Source of the DNA: Arenibacter antarcticus
Lineage (GTDB): Bacteria; Bacteroidota; Bacteroidia; Flavobacteriales; Flavobacteriaceae
Length of the DNA stretch: 64,000 nt
Direction: 5' to 3'
Assembly: GCF_041320605.1 (NCBI RefSeq)
Contig: NZ_CP166679.1
Location: 3,582,001-3,646,000, forward strand
Numbering within the stretch: position 1 is the first letter of the stretch; each line of letters begins with the position of its first letter. The notes below the pieces were generated by a model, which ran no database searches, was not told the DNA's origin, and saw nothing but the letters and a program-made list of their open reading frames with translations. Shown in pieces: positions 55,105-64,000 of the stretch. A program made the position numbers and the translations under genes.

Positions 55105-55300
55105 TGTTTTTATTTTGATGGTTATGGATAGTTTTAATAGTCACTTTACCTGAGAGGACCAATAATGGCACCTCAGAATACATACTTATATCATCGATTA
55201 CAGGTTCACGGATCAACCGCTGATAAAGACCGCTCCGATTGTGTACCATGGAGAACAGGTCTATTTTCAACTTATGATTAGGATCTAGACACATTTTCAT
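55082..55300 (-). pseudogene. C-terminal relic of a universal stress protein
   Basis: 72 codons. IDLFSMVHNRSGLYQRLIRE followed by PVIDDISMYSEVPLLVLSGK is the C-terminal half of an UspA-domain protein (His-motif strand, then the VPLLVL strand), with no ATP-binding N-terminal part. Upstream sequence shows no matching frame, so the 5' end is lost. It overlaps the next gene by 23 bp. Confidence 0.55.
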
Positions 55301-55801
55301 TTCATCCTATATAGTAACTTCAAAGTTAGTGGGGAACAGTGACAATTGAAATGACTTTGGTCACCTTACAAAAGTTAAACAGCGTACTGATCCTTTTACA
55401 TTTGTTATTGGATAACTTTTATATTAGCGCTTTTGATTCAACACCTTTGAAAGATAGGGGTAAGGGTGAGAATGATCTTATAATTTGATGTTGTGTGTGT
55501 TTGTGGTGGGACTCCATAATAGATTCTATCTAAACATTTTAAGGGTTTGTATGAAATGTTAATTTTTTTTTAATATTATGTTAAAATACCCTATATTGGG
55601 CATTTTAAATTTTTGAATTATAGCATAATTTGGGTTTCAACACTAGTATTGAAAGCCAATTTTAACGGTCGAAAAGAATGACACCGGTCTGTAGTTAGAA
55701 TTTCCGGGGTAGTTAACTAAAATGAATACTAAAAAAAATAAGCGAGATAATTGGCAGTATAAGTTGCCGTTTTTTAACCAAACCAAATTTAAAAATCAGA
55801 T
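55301..55801. other. Non-coding gap upstream of the DUF5723 gene
   Basis: AT-rich; no supported ORF or RNA gene. It probably contains divergent promoter signals that I could not fix. Confidence 0.35.
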
Positions 55802-57139
55802 ATGAAAAGTATTGTATTAAGTTTAGTCCTCTTTGTTGCGTTCACCTATCAAGTAAATTCTCAATATTACGGTGGATTGGAAAATGATAATTTTAACGGG
55901 CTTCATGGGGTTATGATAAATCCTGCCAATATTGTTGATTCTCGGATCAAGACTGAAGTCAATATTTTTTCCGTACAAATGCTGCTTGGAACGGATTATA
56001 TTCCTTTAACAATTGATAATGTCACCAATATGTTAAATGATGATACTTTTGAAGTATTTCCGAAAGATGATAATGAAATGCTCCTCAATTTAGATGTAAT
56101 GGGACCTTCCTTTATGTTTAACCTTACCGAAAAGAGTAGTATTGGTGTTCTTACCAAGGTACGTGCCGCTAATAACTCAAGAAATATAAATGCCGATTTA
56201 ATGGAGTCTTTAATCTCTAATTTTTCTGAGGATGACTTTAATTTTAACATGCAAAAATTAAACCAGACAACCCATGTATGGGGCGAAATTGGTCTGGCCT
56301 ATGGAAGGATTATTTTGGATAAGGAAAATAATTTTTTAAAGGCAGGGATAACCCTAAAATACTTATTAGGAGGAGGTGTTTTACAGGCAACTTCTAATTC
56401 CCTTACTGGAGAATATGAATATAATCAAAATGATCCTTTACAATCTGTTGTAAACTTAAATGGAGACCTTTCTTATATGGTGAGCTACGAAAACGAGGAT
56501 GATTATTTTAGTACCATTACTCCTGGTTTTGGGACTGATTTAGGGATGGTATATGAGTATAGACCAGAAAGTACAAGAACCATAACGGAAGGAAGTAATG
56601 GAAAAGGCCAGAATAAATATAAAATGAAAATTGGGTTATCTATTTTGGATATTGGTAGCATTACGTATAAAGAGAGAGAAGAAACCGACTATGTTATTAA
56701 TGGTTCCGTGTCAGCTGAAGAATTAGAGAATGATACACAACAAGCCTTAGAAGATAACTTTCCAGGAACTACCACGGTAAAGGATCTGAAGGTGAGTTTA
56801 CCTACTTCCTTACAATTGAACATAGATTATAGGGTAGCCAATCGTTTTTATGCCAGCCTTAGTTATAACCAATCGCTATTGGATCAGGATACGCCATACA
56901 ATAATCATGGATTAAATATATTCAGTATATCTCCAAGATTTGAATCAAAATTCTTTAGCTTATATCTCCCGGTAGGTTTTAGTAAATTGGGAGGTACCGC
57001 TGTTGGTGCTGGACTAAGACTTGGCCCATTGTTTGTGGGGTCTGGGAGTATTATATCCAATCTTATTTCTGACAACGCCATGGCGGCCAATATTTATGCT
57101 GGCTTAAAAATCCCGTTGTACCAAAAGAGAAAATTATAA
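55802..57139 (+). CDS. DUF5723-family outer-membrane beta-barrel protein
   Basis: 445 residues. The signal peptide is KSIVLSLVLFVAFTYQVNSQ. Mature start YYGGLENDNFNGLHGVMINP, NPANIVDSR and later alternating strands ending in a C-terminal aromatic strand (MAANIYAGLKIPLYQKRKL) fit DUF5723, a Bacteroidota outer-membrane barrel of unknown role, sometimes linked to gliding/type IX secretion genes. A strong terminator follows. Confidence 0.87.
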   Translation: MKSIVLSLVLFVAFTYQVNSQYYGGLENDNFNGLHGVMINPANIVDSRIKTEVNIFSVQMLLGTDYIPLTIDNVTNMLNDDTFEVFPKDDNEMLLNLDVMGPSFMFNLTEKSSIGVLTKVRAANNSRNINADLMESLISNFSEDDFNFNMQKLNQTTHVWGEIGLAYGRIILDKENNFLKAGITLKYLLGGGVLQATSNSLTGEYEYNQNDPLQSVVNLNGDLSYMVSYENEDDYFSTITPGFGTDLGMVYEYRPESTRTITEGSNGKGQNKYKMKIGLSILDIGSITYKEREETDYVINGSVSAEELENDTQQALEDNFPGTTTVKDLKVSLPTSLQLNIDYRVANRFYASLSYNQSLLDQDTPYNNHGLNIFSISPRFESKFFSLYLPVGFSKLGGTAVGAGLRLGPLFVGSGSIISNLISDNAMAANIYAGLKIPLYQKRKL

Positions 57140-57148
57140 GTGGATTCG

Positions 57149-57186
57149 ATAAGTATAAAGGGCTATTTAAAGCCCTTTATACTTAT
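57149..57186. terminator. Strong palindromic terminator after the DUF5723 gene
   Basis: Sixteen-bp perfect stem, arms 57149-57164 and 57171-57186 (ATAAGTATAAAGGGCT), 6-nt loop. It should stop transcription of the DUF5723 gene and, in the other direction, of the SDR gene. Confidence 0.85.
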
Positions 57187-57333
57187 ATGAATTATTTGGT
57201 GTAATTAAGTAGGAGCATCCTTTTAATTTCTAAGATATTAATGGCTAGAGGGTGAAATAACTTAAGGCATTAATATCATCCATTGGAAATATTAAAAAAA
57301 TATTACTTGAATACAATGCTGAAAATGACCTTA

Positions 57334-58137
57334 TTATTTACGACCGGTGAAATGTTCCATAGTTTTATATATTCCTAATACATTACCAGCAAACCAATCG
57401 AATAAGTTTAGAGACATTATTGCCTGCCCTAGGCGTGTAAATCTGTATATGTAACCTGGAATGGTTATCATTTTTTTATTGCTCTCAATCGCTTTTACAA
57501 TGGTAAGAGCTACAACTTCTGGCTCTAGTATTGGAAGCTTGGACTTTACCCCATCAAACATTCCAGTATTTACGTAATAGGGCATTATTGTAGTAACACT
57601 TATGTCTTTCTTCAGTTGTTTCATTTCTAAACGCAAACTATCAGACCAACCAATAAGGGCCCATTTGCTCGCAGCATATACTGACATTTTGGGATTTGAA
57701 ATTAAACCACCTGATGATGCTATATTACATATGTGTCCAGAATTTCGATTTAGCATATCCGCTAAAAATTCTAACGTGACAAGCATAGGTGCGTTAGCGT
57801 TGATATTCATTGTATTTGTAATATCTGTAACCGAATGTTCCTTAAAATATTTACCTATGACGATTCCGGCATTATTTATCAGGACGTCCACTCCACCTAT
57901 ATCCTGTTTTACTTTTTTACCAGTCTCTTGTATTTGCTGAACATTAGATACATCTACATTAAAACCAAAAAGATTTTCGTTGTTAGAAAACTCAGATAAT
58001 GTTTCATCAATATTCTCTTGATTAAAATCCCAAATGATCACTTTAGCATGGCGTTCTAACATTAAGCGAACCATTATTTTACCAATGCCAGATGCACCAC
58101 CTGTTATTAATACTATTTTCCCTTTTAAATACTTCAT
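57334..58137 (-). CDS. Short-chain dehydrogenase/reductase
   Basis: 267 residues. TGGASGIGKIMVRLMLERHA (cofactor), NNAGIVIGKYF, catalytic Ser in IASSGGLISNPKMS, YAASKWALIGW (Tyr-x-x-x-Lys). The C-terminal region is longer and hydrophobic, as in classical SDRs acting on lipids or ketones. It follows the esterase gene by 21 bp in the same direction, so probably an operon. Substrate unknown. Confidence 0.88.
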   Translation of the reverse strand: MKYLKGKIVLITGGASGIGKIMVRLMLERHAKVIIWDFNQENIDETLSEFSNNENLFGFNVDVSNVQQIQETGKKVKQDIGGVDVLINNAGIVIGKYFKEHSVTDITNTMNINANAPMLVTLEFLADMLNRNSGHICNIASSGGLISNPKMSVYAASKWALIGWSDSLRLEMKQLKKDISVTTIMPYYVNTGMFDGVKSKLPILEPEVVALTIVKAIESNKKMITIPGYIYRFTRLGQAIMSLNLFDWFAGNVLGIYKTMEHFTGRK

Positions 58138-58158
58138 TTTATTGTTATAAGGTACTTT

Positions 58159-58971
58159 CTATAATTTAAAATAATCATTAAAAAATAGAAGCTGATATTT
58201 TATCGAATTTGTCCAGTAATTCCAATTGTGTTTTCCTGGACGTTCTGTATAGTCATGTGCTATATTTCTTTCAACTAGTTTTTCATGTAATCTTTTGTTA
58301 GCATCGTAAAAGAAATCACCAATTCCACAGTCAAATACGATTTTCAAACTATTTTCCGTTAATTTATATACCATATTAATTACCGTGTTTTCTTCCCAAT
58401 TTTCTTTATGGTCAGCATATTCTCCCAATCGTTTTTTTAGATCCCAGTTATTAGGGAAAGGACGAATATCTAAACCTCCGCTCATACTACCAGCTGCTCC
58501 CCAAATATCTTGATGTTTAAAAGCTAGATAAAATGCACCATGTCCACCCATACTTAAACCTGTAATAGCTCTCCCAGACTTTGTGGCTGTAGTATTATAT
58601 TCTTTATCTATAGTGCTAATGAGTTCCTTTGAAATATAAGTTTCGTATTTCATTTTTTCATCAATTGGACTATCAAAATACCAACTAGTAAGACCTCCGT
58701 CAGGGCAAACAATTATAATGTTATAGGTATCAACATATTCTTTTAATTCTGGAACCTTTGATACCCAATCAGCATAATTTCCACCAGCACCATGAAGTAG
58801 ATATACTACGGGGTAGCTTTCTTTTTGAGTGGAATAATTATCGGGTGTTATTACCATATTGGGAATAGATTTATTCATGGATTTACTCACAACCATAACT
58901 GTATCTACCTGAGAGGCGTTTACGATTATAGTATTAACAGTTAAAAAAAGGAATAGTAATTTTAGTTTCAT
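58159..58971 (-). CDS. Secreted esterase (alpha/beta hydrolase, esterase D/feruloyl-esterase-like)
   Basis: 270 residues. The signal peptide is KLKLLFLFLTVNTIIVNA. YPVVYLLHGAGGNYADWVSK, nucleophile in GLSMGGHGAFYLAF (Ser of G-x-S-x-G), and GKHNWNYWTNSIKYQL with the catalytic His match the PF00756 esterase family (esterase D, antigen 85, feruloyl esterase). Exported; likely removes acyl or phenolic esters from carbohydrates. Leader copy C lies directly before its ATG. Confidence 0.88.
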   Translation of the reverse strand: MKLKLLFLFLTVNTIIVNASQVDTVMVVSKSMNKSIPNMVITPDNYSTQKESYPVVYLLHGAGGNYADWVSKVPELKEYVDTYNIIIVCPDGGLTSWYFDSPIDEKMKYETYISKELISTIDKEYNTTATKSGRAITGLSMGGHGAFYLAFKHQDIWGAAGSMSGGLDIRPFPNNWDLKKRLGEYADHKENWEENTVINMVYKLTENSLKIVFDCGIGDFFYDANKRLHEKLVERNIAHDYTERPGKHNWNYWTNSIKYQLLFFNDYFKL

Positions 58972-59040
58972 ATGTAGCTATTTAATGTTTTTTAACGGTC
59001 ATAGTTCAACTGCGCCTACCTCCGGCAGGTAAACTCCAGT
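58972..59040 (-). promoter_or_regulatory. Repeated leader element, copy C
   Basis: Minus strand: ACTGGAGTTTACCTGCCGGA...GGTAGG, then TATGACCGTTAAAAAACATT and AAATAGCTACAT directly before the esterase ATG. Same block as at 43231 and 54433. Confidence 0.6.
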
Positions 59041-59331
59041 ACGGGTATGTTACCCCACCGACGGCAGTCAAGTTCACATTTCTTCATTAGTATTTACAAC
59101 CAATTTTCGGTCATGCTTAAAACGTATATGTTTAATATTATTTAGCGCCCTAATATAGGGCTAGTATTTTTCTTTTAAGGTATTGTACTGTTATTTATAG
59201 GCGAGAAATCATGCTGTTTATTAAAACTCCTTGTTAGTGATAATTTAGTAGTATGGCGCGTATCTGACTTTATACTAGCTGAGCGTTTTATTTTCTAGAA
59301 AGCCCCTGTAGTAAAAAAAAATATTTTGTTT

Positions 59332-59979
59332 TTACACCTTGTTTTGGATTCGCTTTTTAGCAATTAATACGGTGTGAATTTCTTCACTCTTATCAGGTTT
59401 TTCATAATTAATAGAAATTGTTTCTTCCATTTTAAAATCGTTACTTTCTAGGTCGTTCTTAATTCTGCTTAAATCGTGATAGTAAAAAAATAATCTGTCC
59501 CCGCTACTACCAGATTGAAAATTAGAGTTTCGATAATTGCCTTCTACAAAACTCAAATAAATAACTCCAGAATCTCCCATTAACTTGGAACTATCATTAA
59601 TTAGTTTTGAACAATCAGCTCTAGATAAATACGGAATACAAAATCCAGCAATAATGGCATCGCATTTAATTTCTAGTTGGTCAATGGCTCTACAATCTAA
59701 AATTTTAAAGTCTGCAGTCGGATTATTTTTTTTAGCCAACTCTATCATATTTGGAGCAATATCTATGGCAGTAATTCTAAAATCTGATCGTTTGTTCAAT
59801 AGATATTTTGTGATATTACCTGGTCCACATCCTATTTCTAAAATTCTAGGATGACCCTTTATGATCAAATTTGAAAATATTTCATAGGTGTCATTGTATA
59901 AATCTAAGTGCATAAACTTATCCTGATAAATAGAAGCTATTTTATTCCAAGTCTGAAAGGTTTCTTCGTATTTATCCAT
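59332..59979 (-). CDS. Class I SAM-dependent methyltransferase
   Basis: 215 residues. Motif I LEIGCGPGNITKYLL, acidic ITAIDIAPNMIELAKKNNPT and motif IV region CDAIIAGFCIPYLSRADC show the Rossmann methyltransferase fold, UbiE/Methyltransf_25 type. Substrate unknown. The 350-bp gap upstream of the esterase operon holds only the repeated leader and GC palindrome motifs. Confidence 0.87.
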   Translation of the reverse strand: MDKYEETFQTWNKIASIYQDKFMHLDLYNDTYEIFSNLIIKGHPRILEIGCGPGNITKYLLNKRSDFRITAIDIAPNMIELAKKNNPTADFKILDCRAIDQLEIKCDAIIAGFCIPYLSRADCSKLINDSSKLMGDSGVIYLSFVEGNYRNSNFQSGSSGDRLFFYYHDLSRIKNDLESNDFKMEETISINYEKPDKSEEIHTVLIAKKRIQNKV

Positions 59980-60247
59980 ATTCTATATTAAATTACAACC
60001 TTTTCAGTTCTCAATATTTTCACAATACATATTCCGATAAGATCGTAGTGTATCCATTAAATTCAAAACCAATTACTACATTTACTTGTTTTTGAACCGT
60101 ATCCGGTAGCAGCGCTAGCCATACTCTTACCAAAATCCATTTACCAATGTCATGAGGATAATGGTTGTAAGAGGCAATAGTATTTTGAGTGTTTGTTTTG
60201 TCTCTTCGTCATACCATTTCAGGTTTGCCTTAGTTTATTTTCTAATT

Positions 60248-61528
60248 CTACTCCAATAATTTCTGAAAAAGCCAGTCATCTCTTTGTTCCCGTTGCTCAG
60301 GGAAGGTCCAGTGCTGGGTTTCCTGATATACATGTAACTCTTTTTGCGCATTAATGACGTTGTAGGCTGCGTGCATGGAAGTGGGTGGACACACGTTATC
60401 GTTATATCCCCAACTGTACCATCCCGGAACCTTTACAAATCGGGCAAAATTAACCACATCGAAATATTTTGAGGTTTCCACCTTTTCTGGTTTGTTGGTG
60501 AATGAATCGCGAAACAATTGAGGCCATCCTCCAGCGCGATTGTGCAAATAACCGGTTAAATCGGACAATGCTGGGTAAAAAGCTGCCAAGTAATCTATGC
60601 GATCATCTAGTCCCGCAGTGATAATGGAAAGTGCTCCGCCCTGGCTGCCACCAGTTACGGCAATGTCTTCCCCATTAAAATAATCTAACGATTCAATAAA
60701 GTCAACCGCACGCACACAACCAAGATAAACACGCTTGTAGTAATAGTGGTCCTTATCGTCCAAGTTGGCCTGCCAGTAGCCATCCAGCGCACCCTTCCCT
60801 AAATTGTCGTAAACATTCCGATCTAGGTTCAACGGTATTCCGTGAATCCCTATTTGGAAAACGATAATTCCTTTTTCGGCCCTCCAGGTGTCGCCGTATT
60901 GTGGATAGACGCCGGCCCCTGGAACATACAAAATGGCCGGGTATTTCCCTTCGGCTTTGGGTCTGCTTAAAATGCCATAAATTTTCCCCTTAATATTGTC
61001 GATACTCACGTGATAGACATCCACTTTGTCTGTGCAACGTTCGGGGATCAGGGTTAAAACCGGATTTACTGGCACTTGCCCGAGTTGGGCTTTGGCTTCT
61101 TTCCAGAACTGTTCAAAATCTGACGGTAGCGTAGTGGTAGGCTCAATTTTATCCGGCGAAAAACCTGCTGTGGCATAGGAGGAGTACGTTTTTCCGTCGA
61201 CCTCCACCGAAGCGTGGCACCGTAAAAAACCGGCATCTTTGAACGGTTTAGCCTTTAGCGTAGCTACGCCTTTTTTTAGTGTCAATTTTCCTTCTTCCCA
61301 GTTGTCCATTTTTTCGGGATTGATGCGGTAACTCACTTCAATATCTTCTAACTGCACGTTGTTTTTCATCACGGTAATTTTAAATTCCGCACGGTCGCCT
61401 TTGTCGTAGGTCCAGTCAGTCTTATTGGGCGTAACAATGACCTGTACCAATTGCTTGGTAGATTGGCCGAAGCTTTGAAAGCATATTCCTGCAATGAAAA
61501 GGGTAAGCAAAATAAATCTGGTCTTCAT
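60248..61528 (-). CDS. Acetyl-xylan-esterase-like enzyme (CE7 family)
   Basis: About 426 residues from ATG 61528, which gives the signal peptide MKTRFILLTLFIAGICFQSF. After an N-terminal Ig-like region (VSYRINPEKMDNWEEG), the alpha/beta hydrolase domain has VPGAGVYPQYGDTW, nucleophile GGSQGGALSIITAGL, SWGYNDNVCPPTS for the acid and ETQHWTFPEQRE for the histidine. This matches CE7 (AXE1) enzymes that deacetylate oligosaccharides. Exported. It stands next to the sialidase-like gene in the same orientation, so both may serve the use of acylated glycans. Confidence 0.9.
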   Translation of the reverse strand: MKTRFILLTLFIAGICFQSFGQSTKQLVQVIVTPNKTDWTYDKGDRAEFKITVMKNNVQLEDIEVSYRINPEKMDNWEEGKLTLKKGVATLKAKPFKDAGFLRCHASVEVDGKTYSSYATAGFSPDKIEPTTTLPSDFEQFWKEAKAQLGQVPVNPVLTLIPERCTDKVDVYHVSIDNIKGKIYGILSRPKAEGKYPAILYVPGAGVYPQYGDTWRAEKGIIVFQIGIHGIPLNLDRNVYDNLGKGALDGYWQANLDDKDHYYYKRVYLGCVRAVDFIESLDYFNGEDIAVTGGSQGGALSIITAGLDDRIDYLAAFYPALSDLTGYLHNRAGGWPQLFRDSFTNKPEKVETSKYFDVVNFARFVKVPGWYSWGYNDNVCPPTSMHAAYNVINAQKELHVYQETQHWTFPEQREQRDDWLFQKLLE

Positions 61529-61631
61529 AATTTTTAATTGTATTATGGAATAATTCAATGAATAGTTTGGCAGTTAGGGTCGGTAAATTTATGGTTGTTT
61601 TTTTTTATGAATTAAATACAGCTAGCTCTTT

Positions 61632-62918
61632 CTAATTATCCCCATCCCATATTGTTGCAGCAATATGGTGTAAATCATCCTTGGTAGACCAATAATATAG
61701 CGCGACCATCTTACCATCTTTACGTTTCAGTAATTGAGGATACCCAAGATCAATAGTCTCCATATCAACAGAGCCATACCCATCCCTCAGAATCTTCGGT
61801 TTGCTCCACGATTGCCCCTCATTATCGCTATAAACAACCATCATAGTTCCCGGCTCTTCTCTGTTACCAAAAATTGCAACCAGTCGCCCATTGTCAGTTA
61901 TATTGAGCGCTGGAGGATTCCCATTACCTGCTCCCGCATCTCCAACTTCTGAAATGAATGTCCATGTGACACCCCCATCTTCTGAAGCATAAGCATCTAC
62001 CCAATTATGTTTTTCATATCTTCTTCGCATTGCGGAGATCAACTTGCCATTATCAAGTCTGATAGTTTGGGACATCACTGCTCGGGATTGATCTGGATGG
62101 GGATTTTTGGCATCATCCTCCTCCAGTTTAATTTTCAAGGAAAGATCAACCTTCTTTTCGTCATAAGGAGGCACAACCCATCCCACGAACTTAAATGATT
62201 TTCCTCCGTCAACTGTACGCATACAGAAAAGTCGGTCTGTTCCGAAATTGCCTTCCTCGCGTACAGACATAAATACAAGGCACTCATCCTTTCCTTCCAC
62301 CACATAATCTGTCCTTGGAGTCAATTCAAGATCCCCAGGAAAAGCTGAGTTCTTCAATTCGGTCCATTCCCGGATATTATCAATCCCAAGTCGGTAGGGT
62401 CCATTCCATGATTCACCTGCATCATAAGTAAAGAAGAAGTGGCCTCTCTCATCATAGGCACCATGGTAGGAAGTTCCTACAACACGCATAGCAAACTGTG
62501 GATGGGAAAAATCTATAGGGTTTACCAATGTTTGCAGTTCCGGTTTTTTATCAAAGTCTCCGACATAATCTTTTGGATCATACCCTTTCCAGGTTTTTCC
62601 CATATCAGAACTCCTAGCGAGCCAGCTTTCCTGATTTCCTCCAATGTTGTGATTTCCAACGATAAGTTTATAATCTCCACGAGTAAATCCAACGAGCATG
62701 TTTTCTCCGTCTGCGGACCATGCTCCATTATTTGCTGGCCAACCAAGGAATTTACCTTCTTCGTGGTAAACAACAATATGTTCCGCATTGTCAACCCTTT
62801 GATAGTTTAATTCATTAGTACTACTTGCTTGGGCCTTTGCATTTTGAAATTGGAGGACAAACAGGATCATAAAACATTTCACCACTGCTATTTTAGGCAG
62901 TTGATTTAGATTGGTCAT
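61632..62918 (-). CDS. Secreted BNR-repeat sialidase-like protein
   Basis: About 428 residues from ATG 62918 (signal peptide ending FQNAKAQA); upstream in-frame starts to 63023 would disrupt the signal. Asp-box repeats (S-x-D-x-G-x-T-W type): SSDMGKTW, TYDAGESW, TVDGGKSF, SEDGGVTW, SDNEGQSW, spaced as in a six-bladed propeller. An FRIP-like N-terminal arginine motif is not clear, so hydrolysis of sialic acid is not certain; other BNR glycan enzymes are possible. Exported. Confidence 0.85.
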   Translation of the reverse strand: MTNLNQLPKIAVVKCFMILFVLQFQNAKAQASSTNELNYQRVDNAEHIVVYHEEGKFLGWPANNGAWSADGENMLVGFTRGDYKLIVGNHNIGGNQESWLARSSDMGKTWKGYDPKDYVGDFDKKPELQTLVNPIDFSHPQFAMRVVGTSYHGAYDERGHFFFTYDAGESWNGPYRLGIDNIREWTELKNSAFPGDLELTPRTDYVVEGKDECLVFMSVREEGNFGTDRLFCMRTVDGGKSFKFVGWVVPPYDEKKVDLSLKIKLEEDDAKNPHPDQSRAVMSQTIRLDNGKLISAMRRRYEKHNWVDAYASEDGGVTWTFISEVGDAGAGNGNPPALNITDNGRLVAIFGNREEPGTMMVVYSDNEGQSWSKPKILRDGYGSVDMETIDLGYPQLLKRKDGKMVALYYWSTKDDLHHIAATIWDGDN

Positions 62919-63023
62919 CATTTGTTTGTTCACAGGTATAACTCTTAGTGGGTTTCTCATCATTCTTTGTTTTTTCTCTATGCAGTTAATAATTAAGGAT
63001 TTTAAATGCCCTATCGGATACAA

Positions 63024-63497
63024 GTGTTTTCATTATAAAAGCCAAATGCTAAAGATTTTACGGACATTATAAATATACATTTACTTTGGATAAAATACCA
63101 AAACCCAATTATATTGTGTGTCGCTTTGTGCGATTTGTCAATTTGTATGGGTAGGGAAATTTATTTCTGGCTATCATAAATTTCGTGAAACAGAAACCTG
63201 ATTATAACACCTATTATGTTATGAGCAGTCCAATACCAGAGACAATTACGTTGGAAGGTAAAAAAAAATAGACATTGACAAGCATCCTATCAACCCACAA
63301 AAAGGGATAAACCTGCTATAAATCTGTTCTTTTTAAGGTTGTATAAGGGCGGCAATATTTGTAATACAGTACTAAAGTAAAATGAAGCAACCCTAACAAA
63401 AAATTAAAAGCGGCCTAGAACGGTGAGGAAAAGGTTATTGTGCTGTAATAACTATTCCCAAATGTGACAAATGAAAGAGTAGTTAAAATTTTCTATT
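63024..63497. other. Non-coding gap
   Basis: No supported ORF. A 16-codon frame at about 63221 (MSSPIPETITLEGKKK) looks like a gene tail or chance. No strong hairpin. Confidence 0.3.
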
Positions 63498-64000
63498 CTA
63501 AATTAAAGATTGACTTAATAATATGGTGCCGACACAGATTAATCCTATATAAATATATTTTAAAAAAGCTCCGTCATTTAATTGATGATTAAGATATCTG
63601 CCAAGGAAAATGGCAGGGAGTATAACAGGTATTGTAATTAAAAAATAATATGTTACGGTCGGATTCCACAGGCCTTTGTACCAATAGCCAATCATTCCAA
63701 GAATACTTGCTGGTAGAAAATATGCTTGTAAAGTGGCTCTAAATGTTTTAGCCGTCCAGTTGCGAAGGTTCCCGTAAATAACAAGCGGCGGTCCATTTAA
63801 ACCATATGCACCACCAAATATTCCTGATAAAAAGCCGCATAAAAAAAGCCACGTTTTATCATCAGTTTCTAATTTTAAATTATTTTTTTAAAATAAGGAA
63901 TAGACGGCATATAAAATGATTAATAATCCTAATATTATTTTCGCTATATCATTATTTCCATAAACAAGCAGTAATAATCCAATCGGAATTCCTAAAATCG
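63498..64000 (-). pseudogene. Sulfite exporter TauE/SafE-family permease, in-frame stop, cut by window edge
   Basis: The C-terminal half has GGAYGLNGPPLVIYGNLRNW, the GPP motif of TauE/SafE proteins, then two more membrane segments to the stop. Reading upstream in the same frame, TAA at 63888-63890 interrupts the loop after the LYAVYSLF helix, and the frame stays open beyond to the window edge (GIPIGLLLLVYGNNDIAK). The family transports sulfite, sulfonates or other anions. Either a nonsense mutation in the central loop or a split gene; the 5' part lies outside the window. Confidence 0.6.

Noticed and set aside
63221-63271. 16-codon frame MSSPIPETITLEGKKK
   Set aside because: Too short, no context and no conserved feature; could be a chance ORF.

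Overview
This looks like the chromosome of a gliding marine member of the Flavobacteriaceae (Bacteroidota). The evidence is gldF/gldG beside dnaN, an AT-rich genome with no Shine-Dalgarno sites, a TAnnTTTG-type promoter upstream of dnaN, Bacteroidota-specific families (DUF5723, VapE/DUF3874 mobile-element proteins) and carbohydrate-active secreted enzymes (CE7 esterase, sialidase-like BNR protein). No rRNA, tRNA or CRISPR array was seen.

Positions 1-19,980 form a degraded genomic island abutting the 3' end of mnmE. From the mnmE side it holds a tyrosine integrase broken by one in-frame TAG; an array of cargo genes all pointing away from the integrase; an excisionase-like HTH gene; a VapE-DUF3874 gene with two in-frame stops; a sulfur-handling block (MBL-rhodanese, frameshifted YeeE/YedE, DUF6691 half-transporter, divergent SoxB-like metallophosphatase); mobilisation leftovers; and a ParDE toxin-antitoxin pair. 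The most unusual feature is that five cargo genes (serine hydrolase, alcohol dehydrogenase, PD-(D/E)XK nuclease-like protein, 17-residue-repeat secreted protein, SP-rich secreted protein) are each preceded by a copy of the integrase 3' end, four of them relics. Four of the five also share a short leader sequence. Probable group II intron 3' ends and REP-like palindromes lie at the cargo-gene ends. The layout resembles an accretion or cassette array built by a tyrosine recombinase.

Positions 19,980-33,000 are core: mnmE, dnaN, gldG-gldF, an antibiotic-monooxygenase-like gene, a SAM hydrolase-like gene, phoH, purC, a DnaQ-like exonuclease and a cNMP/CBS/DUF294 protein, plus two small secreted or membrane proteins.

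Positions 33,000-49,000 are rich in signalling and stress functions: two response regulators, a HisKA_2 sensor kinase, a very large PAS/GAF protein that ends after its H-box, a Cys-rich copper-binding four-helix protein, an SLC13 transporter, a haem-motif VCBS lipoprotein, DUF808, SYLF and SDR proteins and several small unknowns.

Positions 49,500-64,000 carry membrane and stress genes (CPBP-like relic, GNAT, Kef-type antiporter, DoxX, flavin/PNPOx-like protein, universal-stress-protein relic), a DUF5723 outer-membrane protein, SDR and esterase genes, a methyltransferase, an acetyl-xylan-esterase-like enzyme, a BNR sialidase-like protein, and an interrupted TauE/SafE permease running off the right edge. 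A roughly 35-bp leader repeated directly before three unrelated start codons (43.3, 54.4 and 59.0 kb) is a second unexplained structure.
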